This document shows positions 1 to 5,096 of a DNA stretch of 5,585 nt, piece after piece. Below the pieces are notes generated by a model. That model searched no databases and had not been told where the DNA came from. It was given only the letters and a program-made list of their open reading frames with translations. The DNA lies in contig JALSOY010000008.1 of the NCBI GenBank assembly GCA_026986235.1, forward strand, positions 1-5,585. The letters run 5' to 3'. Numbering within the stretch: the first letter of the stretch is position 1; every line of letters starts with the position of its first letter. The position numbers were made by a program, and so were the translations under genes. The DNA is from Caldifarciminota bacterium (lineage in GTDB: Bacteria > Hydrothermota > Hydrothermia > B15-G9 > WFZT01).

Positions 1-29
1 CTCAACGGGGAACTTTGGAAAGAAGATAA

Positions 30-49
30 TCCCCATTCTTTAGGGGGGA
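30..49. repeat. Weak palindrome, repeat unit 1
   Basis: TCCCC at 30-34 can pair with GGGGA at 45-49 around a ten-base centre. The centre shares ATTCTTTAG with the next unit (TTCTTTAG at 71-78), so this looks like a decayed copy of the better hairpin at 64-87 in which part of the right arm has been lost. Confidence 0.45.
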
Positions 50-63
50 CTTTGGAGACCATC

Positions 64-87
64 ATTCCCCTTCTTTAGAAGGGGGAT
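64..87. repeat. Hairpin-forming palindrome, repeat unit 2
   Basis: The arm at 64-73 (ATTCCCCTTC) pairs with 78-87 (GAAGGGGGAT) over ten base pairs, including one G-T pair, around the four-base loop TTTA. It is followed by TAAGGGGGATG, giving two G-runs in tandem at 81-85 and 91-95. A transcript could form this stem, but no U-run follows, so it is not a classical intrinsic terminator. Confidence 0.65.
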
Positions 88-126
88 TAAGGGGGATGTT
101 TACCGCTTGAGATTCAATCCCCTGTC

Positions 127-146
127 TCCCCCTTCTCCAAGGGGGA
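127..146. repeat. Hairpin-forming palindrome, repeat unit 3
   Basis: TCCCCCTT at 127-134 pairs perfectly with AAGGGGGA at 139-146 around the loop CTCC. The run TTTT at 147-150 follows the stem, so this copy could act as a weak terminator for something transcribed from the left of the window; that role is inference. It is the best-conserved stem of the cluster. Confidence 0.6.
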
Positions 147-265
147 TTTTGAGAATTCCTATCCCTCAGCGAGGTAACTCAAGGGGGATGATAACCGAAA
201 AATCATCTCTATCTGCAGATTAAGTTGAAAAAGAGAGAGACTTTACGAACACACTCGATGGGGGC

Positions 266-294
266 TTGACAAATTTTTTGCAGGTGTTATTAAT
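266..294 (+). promoter_or_regulatory. Sigma70-type promoter of ssrA
   Basis: A perfect -35 box TTGACA lies at 266-271. The -10 region is TATTAAT at 288-294. Read as TATTAA (spacer 16) or ATTAAT (spacer 17) it matches four of six consensus positions. Transcription would start near 300-302, leaving a 5' leader of about 14 bases before the mature tmRNA end at 316, which RNase P would remove. A strong -35 box fits a highly expressed stable RNA. Confidence 0.65.
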
Positions 295-315
295 AGTATG
301 CGATCTTTGACAATT

Positions 316-680
316 GGGGGCGTAAGGATTCGACGGGGATAGGGTGGTCCAGGAGGTGCATGCCGAGGTGCCGTCACCTCGTAAAACAGGCGGCAAAAAA
401 CAATTCCCGCGTACAACTACGCAATGGCTGCCTAATAGGGTGGCAGCCCGCCCTGTGGTGAGGTTTGCTCCCGACTCACCATGAGGGTGTCATAGACAGG
501 GAGCTCGGCTCTGATCCTTCTCCGGTTGGATCAGAGCGACATAAAAAAACCGGAGGGAGCTCCAGATAGTCCCTCGCCTGCCTGGGAACTGGAGTCTCCA
601 CTCAAAAAGGCAGGCTAAGCATGTAGGACCTTCTGGGTCATTATCCCCGGACGCGGGTTCGATTCCCGCCGCCTCCACCA
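316..680 (+). ncRNA. ssrA: tmRNA (one-piece transfer-messenger RNA)
   Basis: This RNA rescues stalled ribosomes with SmpB: it is charged with alanine and then serves as a short message for a degradation tag. The acceptor stem pairs GGGGGCG (316-322) with CGCCTCC (670-676), with one G-U pair, followed by an encoded ACCA. The T arm is GCGGG (653-657), loop TTCGATT, CCCGC (665-669). The conserved D-loop-like GGATTCGAC is at 326-334. Helix 2 pairs 335-341 with 642-648, 346-350 with 626-630 and 359-363 with 619-623. PK1 pairs 364-368 with 377-381 and 369-373 with 391-395. A later pseudoknot has a perfect ten-base stem (508-517 with 528-537) whose loop CTCCGG (520-525) pairs with CCGGAG (550-555). 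Another long helix pairs 576-583 with 608-615. The tag frame ends ...AYNYAMAA at TAA 433-435, followed by TAG. The gene is complete, at 365 bases. Confidence 0.97.
406..435 (+). other. tmRNA proteolysis-tag reading frame
   Basis: The in-frame codons before TAA (433-435) read CCC GCG TAC AAC TAC GCA ATG GCT GCC, that is P-A-Y-N-Y-A-M-A-A, with TAG directly after TAA. The hydrophobic Ala-Ala end is the usual ClpXP/FtsH recognition end. If GCG (409) is the resume codon the encoded tag has 8 residues; if CCC (406) it has 9. The eleven-base linker after the last PK1 C-G pair (395-405), and the A and U at -4 and -2, match the Escherichia coli arrangement when CCC is taken as the resume codon. Confidence 0.75.
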
Positions 681-696
681 AATTTGCATTTTACCC

Positions 697-730
697 CCTC
701 CTGTCATATCATTTAACAAAACAAGGAGGT
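697..730 (+). promoter_or_regulatory. Strong ribosome binding site with possible sequestering hairpin
   Basis: AAGGAGGT at 723-730, five bases before the ATG at 736, is a near-perfect Shine-Dalgarno sequence for the slipin gene. Upstream, CCTCCT at 697-702 can pair fully with AGGAGG at 724-729, and GT (703-704) with AC (721-722) after one bulged A. This would fold the leader into a hairpin that hides the ribosome site. The binding site is sure; the regulatory hairpin is inference. No terminator is seen between ssrA and this gene. Confidence 0.6.
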
Positions 731-735
731 CGGAC

Positions 736-1488
736 ATGTTTTACCTAACCCTGTTAATCATCATCGTAATTTTTATCTCCTCCATGATAAAGATCCTTAG
801 AGAATATGAGAGAGGTGTGATTTTCAGACTTGGCCGTTTAATCGGTGTTAAAGGTCCTGGTCTCATTATTCTGATTCCTTTCATTGATAAAATGGTCAAG
901 GTCTCTCTCAGAACCATAGTACTCGATGTACCTCCACAGGATGTGATCACCAAAGATAATGTCTCGGTAAAGGTAAACGCTGTGGTTTACTTCAGAGTGC
1001 TTGATCCTGCCAAAAGTGTGGTGGAGGTCGAGGACTACTACTATGCCACATCACAGATTGCCCAGACAACGCTGAGGAGTGTCCTTGGTGAAGTGGAGCT
1101 CGACGAACTTCTTTCCCAGAGGGAGAAGCTCAATCAAAGGCTCCAGAGAATAATTGACGAGCAGACAGATCCATGGGGAGTCAAGGTTTCGGCTGTTGAA
1201 ATAAAGCATGTGGACCTTCCACAGGAGATGCAGAGGGCGATGGCGCGACAGGCGGAGGCAGAAAGGGAGAGGAGGGCGAAGATCATCAACGCAGAGGGTG
1301 AGTTTCAGGCGGCAGAGAAGCTCTCATCCGCTGCCGAGATCCTTGCAAGGAATCCCATTACCCTCCAGTTGAGGTTCCTTCAGACGGTGAGAGAAATATC
1401 GTCGGAGAACACGGCAACAATAATTTTCCCGCTGCCGCTTGAAATGTTCCAGGCCTTTTACGATTCATACAAAAAGTCAAAAGAATAG
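736..1488 (+). CDS. Slipin / stomatin-like SPFH (Band 7) membrane protein
   Basis: This is a membrane-anchored scaffold protein of the stomatin/prohibitin (SPFH) superfamily. Such proteins form ring-like oligomers on the inner membrane and are linked to membrane microdomains and membrane protease control. Residues 2-18 form one hydrophobic segment. REYERGVIFRLGR (22-34) and GPGL..IPFIDK (40-52) open the SPFH domain. The family signature LDVPPQDVITKDNVSV is at 63-78. Residues 125-205 are a charged, Ala/Glu/Arg-rich helix with the QAEAERERRAKIINAEGE hallmark, expected to be a coiled coil. The length (250 residues) is normal for bacterial and archaeal slipins. The start is fixed by the AAGGAGGT site. 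The usual partner gene, nfeD (a membrane serine protease or its short form), is not beside it in this window: ssrA lies upstream and comM follows after 15 bases. Confidence 0.93.
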   Translation: MFYLTLLIIIVIFISSMIKILREYERGVIFRLGRLIGVKGPGLIILIPFIDKMVKVSLRTIVLDVPPQDVITKDNVSVKVNAVVYFRVLDPAKSVVEVEDYYYATSQIAQTTLRSVLGEVELDELLSQREKLNQRLQRIIDEQTDPWGVKVSAVEIKHVDLPQEMQRAMARQAEAERERRAKIINAEGEFQAAEKLSSAAEILARNPITLQLRFLQTVREISSENTATIIFPLPLEMFQAFYDSYKKSKE

Positions 1489-1503
1489 GATGGAGGGGCA
1501 TAG

Positions 1504-3060
1504 TTGTTTTCCCGTATTTTTTCTGCCGCAGTGCTGGGGGTGGAGGGTTACATCGTCGAGGTGGAGGTTGACCTCTCGCCAGGATTACCCTCATTCGTGA
1601 CCGTTGGACTTCCTGAAGGTGCTGTCAGGGAGTCAAAAGAAAGAGTACAGTCTGCACTAAAAAATTCTGGTTTCAGCCTCCCTCTCAAAAGAGTTAGAAT
1701 CAACCTTGCTCCGGCTGACATCAAAAAAGAGGGCTCTGCCTTTGACCTTCCCATTGCTGTCGGGATTTTAAAGGCTATCGGCGACATTCAGGAATCGGAT
1801 TTCCTTGAAAGACTCCTGATAGTGGGAGAACTCTCGCTCGATGGGAGCGTCAGGAAGGTGAAGGGTGTATTGCCAATGGTGATTGCGGCAAGGGATAGGG
1901 GTTTTGAAGGAGTGATACTCCCCTATGACAATATGCTTGAAGGAGGGATTGTGGACGGTATAAGGGTCATTCCTGTCAGAACCCTGTTTGAAACGGTGAG
2001 ATTTCTGTGTGGTGAGATCGAGCTTGAAGAGCCTGAGGTGAATGTGGAGGATCTATTCAAGCAGGGTGAAGACTACAGTGTGGATTTTTCGGAGGTGAAG
2101 GGTCAGGAGCAGGCCAAGCGGGCACTTGAGGTGGCAGCAGCAGGAGGACACAACATACTGATGATAGGCCCACCAGGTTCAGGCAAAACCATGCTTGCCC
2201 GAAGGGTCCCCACCATACTGCCGAGGATGACACTTGAAGAGGCTCTTGAGACAACGAAGATACATTCAGTGGCAGGTCAGCTCGGACCGGGACAGGCGAT
2301 AGTGTCAACGAGACCGTTCAGAGCTCCACATCACACCATCTCGGATGCGGGTCTGATCGGTGGAGGAGCGGTTCCGAGACCGGGAGAGGTGAGCCTTGCT
2401 CACAACGGTGTACTATTTCTGGACGAACTCCCGGAGTTCAATAGAAATGTCCTCGAAGTTTTAAGGCAGCCCCTCGAAGATGGAATCGTCACAATCTCAA
2501 GGGCAAGAATGACGGTTACATATCCTGCAAGATTCATGCTCGTTGCCGCAATGAATCCCTGCCCGTGCGGATACCTCACAGACCCCTACCACGAGTGCAC
2601 ATGTACACCATCCATGATCCAGAGGTATCACTCAAAGGTGTCAGGTCCCCTGCTCGATAGAATTGACATCCACATAGAGGTTCCACCCCTTAGGTTTGAG
2701 GAACTCAGAAAGGAGAGTGAGGGGGAACCATCGTCTAAAATCAGAGAGCGTGTGGAAAAAGCAAGGGAAGTCCAGAGGGTGAGGTATAGGGGGCTTGGTA
2801 TTCACAACAATGCCCAGATGGGACCAAAGGAGATAAAAAAGTACTGCCGGCTGGATGAAAGTTCTGAAGCCCTTTTGAAATCTGCAATTGAAAAGTTTGG
2901 ATTCTCATCAAGAGCCTATCACAGGATTCTGAAAGTGGCGAGAACCATAGCAGATCTCGAAGGATCTGAGGAAATTTTAACACATCATGTGGCTGAGGCA
3001 ATACAATATAGGGCTCTCGATAAGGACAGCTGGTTCACAGGAGTGATTTACCAGAAATGA
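1504..3060 (+). CDS. comM: ComM/YifB family Mg-chelatase-like AAA+ ATPase
   Basis: ComM is a hexameric AAA+ helicase of the cytoplasm that drives branch migration while incoming single-stranded DNA is recombined during natural transformation; the family also occurs in bacteria not known to be transformable. Residues about 20-170 are the N-terminal ChlI-like domain of the Lon-protease fold. The ATPase core follows: Walker A GPPGSGKT at 222-229, Walker B VLFLDELPEF at 303-312, a conserved four-cysteine segment starting NPCPCG (Cys353, 355, 365, 367), and the LLDRIDIHIEVP arginine motif at 383-394. The C-terminal Mg-chelatase domain contains FGFSSRAYHRILKVARTIAD. Its length, 518 residues, is normal and no key residue is missing. 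The start is TTG, chosen because the N-terminus then reads FSRIFSAAVLGVEG as in the family and GGAGG lies 7 bases upstream (1492-1496). Its stop overlaps the next gene's start. Confidence 0.96.
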   Translation: MFSRIFSAAVLGVEGYIVEVEVDLSPGLPSFVTVGLPEGAVRESKERVQSALKNSGFSLPLKRVRINLAPADIKKEGSAFDLPIAVGILKAIGDIQESDFLERLLIVGELSLDGSVRKVKGVLPMVIAARDRGFEGVILPYDNMLEGGIVDGIRVIPVRTLFETVRFLCGEIELEEPEVNVEDLFKQGEDYSVDFSEVKGQEQAKRALEVAAAGGHNILMIGPPGSGKTMLARRVPTILPRMTLEEALETTKIHSVAGQLGPGQAIVSTRPFRAPHHTISDAGLIGGGAVPRPGEVSLAHNGVLFLDELPEFNRNVLEVLRQPLEDGIVTISRARMTVTYPARFMLVAAMNPCPCGYLTDPYHECTCTPSMIQRYHSKVSGPLLDRIDIHIEVPPLRFEELRKESEGEPSSKIRERVEKAREVQRVRYRGLGIHNNAQMGPKEIKKYCRLDESSEALLKSAIEKFGFSSRAYHRILKVARTIADLEGSEEILTHHVAEAIQYRALDKDSWFTGVIYQK

Positions 3061-3845
3061 CCCGTGTTATAAAAGACTTCCGCTACATCGCATGGATCTT
3101 CGCTCTCATGTTTTTCGTCGCAGCAACCCTGCCGGTTGGAGATGTGAGCAGCGCGCGGGACTTCGACAAAATCCTGCATTTCACAGGATTTTTTTACCTC
3201 ATGGTTTTTTTTCTGAAGGGGTATAAGGAAAGTGCATGGTACAAAATGCTCGTTCTGACCATCCTTATAGGCCTCCTGGTAGAGATCGTTCAGGCTTTTC
3301 TCCCTTACAGGAGCTTCAGTTTATACGACTTCCTTGCAGATGCCCTGGGAGCCGTGTCAGGCTACCTGTCCTTCAGATTCCTCGGGGATCTAACGATAGA
3401 CGCCGTGGGGACCTTCCTCTTTATCGGCAAGATACCCATAGGTCCAGGCACTATTGCAGGCTTTATCTTTGTTGCTGCCATCCATTTCCTTGAGCTTTCA
3501 TCCAGTTTTGTGTTCACCTTTATCCTGACGGCAACCATCGTGGGGGTATGGGTCTCTTCGTACTATCAGGAAAAGTCAAAGAAAGAAGATCCTGGTGAGA
3601 TTGTCATTGACGAGGTGGTGGGAACTGGAATTGCCGTGATGTTTCACAGTTTCACCCCACAGGTTCTTCTTCTGGGTTTTTTCTTTTTCAGGTTCTTTGA
3701 CATAGTGAAACCCTGGCCAGTAAAGACATTTGAGAGGTTACCGGGTGGAATAGGAATTATGGCTGATGACATTGTGGCTGGCGTGATGGCCAATATCTTG
3801 TTGACTTTTTTGAGCCATGGCTTAATTAATATAAGTGGAGTCTAA
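3057..3845 (+). CDS. pgpA: VanZ-like domain fused to phosphatidylglycerophosphatase A
   Basis: This is a two-domain integral membrane protein. Residues about 8-110 match VanZ-like proteins: a first hydrophobic helix, then DKILHF (37-42), E76 and Q79 in EIVQAFLPYRSFSLYDFLAD, and a small-residue segment GAVSG at 98-102. Residues about 113-256 match PgpA, which removes the phosphate from phosphatidylglycerol phosphate to give phosphatidylglycerol at the inner membrane. The PgpA motifs are GKIPIGPGT (124-132), DPGEIVIDEVVG (178-189), FRFFDIVKPWP (211-221) and GGIGIMADDIVAG (230-242), so the acidic catalytic residues are all present. The two halves share one uninterrupted frame. The ATG overlaps the comM stop (ATGA), so translation is probably coupled; AGGAG at 3039-3043 is 13 bases upstream. 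PgpA activity is well supported by motifs; the VanZ half has no established biochemical role and its contribution is unknown. Confidence 0.88.
   Translation: MTRVIKDFRYIAWIFALMFFVAATLPVGDVSSARDFDKILHFTGFFYLMVFFLKGYKESAWYKMLVLTILIGLLVEIVQAFLPYRSFSLYDFLADALGAVSGYLSFRFLGDLTIDAVGTFLFIGKIPIGPGTIAGFIFVAAIHFLELSSSFVFTFILTATIVGVWVSSYYQEKSKKEDPGEIVIDEVVGTGIAVMFHSFTPQVLLLGFFFFRFFDIVKPWPVKTFERLPGGIGIMADDIVAGVMANILLTFLSHGLINISGV
3801..3835 (+). promoter_or_regulatory. Possible internal promoter ahead of hpf
   Basis: TTGACT at 3801-3806 matches five of six -35 positions and an AT-rich segment TTAATTAATATAAG (3822-3835) follows. No hexamer at ideal spacing matches -10 well: TAATTA has a 16-base spacer but is poor, and TATAAG (3830-3835) is good but 23 bases away. 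Separate control of hpf from the upstream genes would make biological sense, but the match is weak. Confidence 0.2.
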
Positions 3846-3863
3846 AACCAAAGGAGGTTGCTT

Positions 3864-4157
3864 ATGAAACTCACTATCCAGGGGAAAAACCTTGAGGTTA
3901 CCAACGGATTGAAACAGTATGCTGAAAAGAGACTGAGTTCACTTGACCGATTTTCGCGGAACATAATTGATAGTGAACTCATACTTGAAGAAGAGAAGGG
4001 CCGTGTCAAAGGTGAGATGATCGTTAAAGTTAAGGGGAATACCCTCAAGGTCACGGCTGTTGGCAAAGACGCCTTTAATGCCATTGACGAGTTAAAAGAT
4101 AAGATAAAATCTCAGCTCAAGCGTTACGAAGACAAACTTAAAGATAGAAGAGCCTGA
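3864..4157 (+). CDS. hpf: Short ribosome hibernation-promoting factor (HPF/RaiA family)
   Basis: HPF binds the 30S decoding channel where tRNA and mRNA sit, shutting down ribosomes and protecting them during starvation; the short form works in 100S dimer formation with a partner in gamma-proteobacteria. The 97-residue protein has the family's single beta-alpha-beta-beta-beta-alpha domain: MKLTIQGKNLEVTNGLKQYA opens the first strand and helix, strands follow at about 37-67 (ELILEEEKGRVKGEMIVKVK), then VGKDAFNAIDELKDKIKSQL (67-86) leads into a lysine-rich C-terminal helix ending at 97. It lacks the C-terminal dimerisation domain of long HPF. ATG 3864 is preferred over the in-frame TTG two codons upstream because AAGGAGG at 3851-3857 is spaced six bases from this ATG and would overlap the TTG. 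Its stop directly abuts the start of hprK. Confidence 0.94.
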   Translation: MKLTIQGKNLEVTNGLKQYAEKRLSSLDRFSRNIIDSELILEEEKGRVKGEMIVKVKGNTLKVTAVGKDAFNAIDELKDKIKSQLKRYEDKLKDRRA

Positions 4158-5096
4158 TTGAGTTATTTAAATCTTTCTGACATTTTAAATAGACCCTCCC
4201 TGAAATTAAGGCAGTTGACCGGGCAGGGCGGGAAAATAGTGAAAGCAGAAATACACCTGCCCGGTCTTTTTATTGCAGGTGCTGATGTAAAACTGCCTGA
4301 AGAGACCGTTTTTGTACTCTCAAAGATAGAATGCCAGTTCTTGAACTCTCTTCACGGAGGCAGACTGAAGGGGATTATAGAGGGGCTCTCTCACTTCAGA
4401 CCACCGTGTGTCATCGTGACCGACGGATGTCTTCCTTCAAGCGAGATTTTGAAACTTGCAGGGGAAGTGGGACTCGTCCTCTGTGCCACAGATCTTGAGT
4501 TTAACAGATTTTTTCTACTTTTTCAGGACTTTCTGAAGTTCAGACTCGCAGACAGGAAGAAGGTACACGGCACGCTTGTGGATGTCTCTGGAGTGGGGAT
4601 ACTGTTAAAAGGAAAGAGCGGAATCGGGAAGTCGGAGTGTGCGCTCGATCTTATCAGAAAAGGGCACAGGCTCGTGGGTGACGACTTTATAGAGTTAATT
4701 GCCTATCCCGAGGGCAGAATTACCGGCAGATCAGGGGCACCTACGGAAGAAACGAGGTTTTTTATGGAAATCCGTGGCATCGGTCTCATAGATGTGGTGG
4801 GCATGTACGGTATTTCCGCCGTTGAGGAGGCCAAGTTTGTTGATGTGGTGGTTGAACTTAAAAGGTTTGAGGAGAGAGATTCTTTCGACAGACTCGGTTT
4901 TGTTTTTGAAAAAACCGAAATACTTGGTGTTGAACTACCATTCGTGAAATTCCCCGTTATACCAGGGAAAAATATTTCGACCATTGTGGAGGCGCTGGCA
5001 CTTAAGTATATTTCACACAGGATGGGCCGGCGACCAGAGAGATTGATCGAAGAGGTATTTAAATTGAGGATGAGAGATGATAAAGAAACTACCTGA
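4158..5096 (+). CDS. hprK: HPr kinase/phosphorylase
   Basis: HprK phosphorylates the seryl site of the phosphocarrier HPr using ATP or pyrophosphate and reverses it with phosphate, tying carbon or phosphate state to regulation; it acts as a cytoplasmic hexamer. Residues 1-130 form the N-terminal domain (HLPGLFIAG at 33-41, PPCVIVTDG at 82-90). The kinase domain carries VHGTLVDV with His137, the P-loop GKSGIGKSE at 152-160, GHRLVGDD with Asp175-176, the family signature MEIRGIGLIDV at 203-213, and PVIPGKNISTIVE at 266-278. The length, 312 residues, is standard and all catalytic residues are present. The start is TTG, placed immediately after the hpf stop (TGATTG) with only a poor AGAAGAG site, so translation probably depends on hpf termination. 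No HPr, enzyme I, ptsN or rapZ gene is in the window. The 3' end overlaps mutL by 20 bases. Confidence 0.95.
   Translation: MSYLNLSDILNRPSLKLRQLTGQGGKIVKAEIHLPGLFIAGADVKLPEETVFVLSKIECQFLNSLHGGRLKGIIEGLSHFRPPCVIVTDGCLPSSEILKLAGEVGLVLCATDLEFNRFFLLFQDFLKFRLADRKKVHGTLVDVSGVGILLKGKSGIGKSECALDLIRKGHRLVGDDFIELIAYPEGRITGRSGAPTEETRFFMEIRGIGLIDVVGMYGISAVEEAKFVDVVVELKRFEERDSFDRLGFVFEKTEILGVELPFVKFPVIPGKNISTIVEALALKYISHRMGRRPERLIEEVFKLRMRDDKETT

Larger units (their letters stand above)
1..190. repeat. Cluster of degenerate G-run/C-run palindromic repeats
   Basis: This gene-free stretch is made of related units that combine a C-run arm, a short T/C-rich centre and a G-run arm. Two near-identical direct repeats begin at 7 and 44 (GGGGAACTTTGGA and GGGGGACTTTGGA, 12 of 13 bases). 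Another pair lies at 89-104 and 181-196 (AAGGGGGATG followed by TTTACC or ATAACC, 14 of 16 bases). At least three units can fold into hairpins (listed separately). This resembles the dispersed intergenic palindromic (REP-like) elements found in many copies in environmental bacterial genomes; the family assignment is inference because only one locus is visible. No open reading frame, transposase or target-site duplication is seen. From 197 to 265 I see nothing recognisable. Confidence 0.7.

Noticed and set aside
147..150. TTTT after the 127-146 hairpin as a clear intrinsic terminator
   Set aside because: The T-run is only four bases and no upstream gene is visible in the window, so I keep it only as a possible weak terminator.
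1..190. Repeat cluster as a CRISPR array
   Set aside because: The units are imperfect palindromes of different length without uniform spacers or regular spacing, and no cas gene is in view.
307..312. Second TTGACA just before the tmRNA
   Set aside because: A promoter using it would start transcription inside the mature tmRNA, so it is more likely part of the removed 5' leader.
490..681. Minus-strand open frame of 63 codons
   Set aside because: It lies entirely inside the tmRNA gene on the opposite strand, where the base sequence is explained by tmRNA helices, and its product resembles no family I recognise.
3236..3493. Plus-strand open frame in another register inside the VanZ-PgpA gene
   Set aside because: Its translation is Arg/Pro/Cys-rich with no motif, while the overlapping frame carries both VanZ and PgpA signatures.
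3858..3866. TTG at 3858 as the hpf start
   Set aside because: The AAGGAGG site ends at 3857 directly against it, whereas the ATG at 3864 has the proper six-base spacing and matches the family N-terminus.
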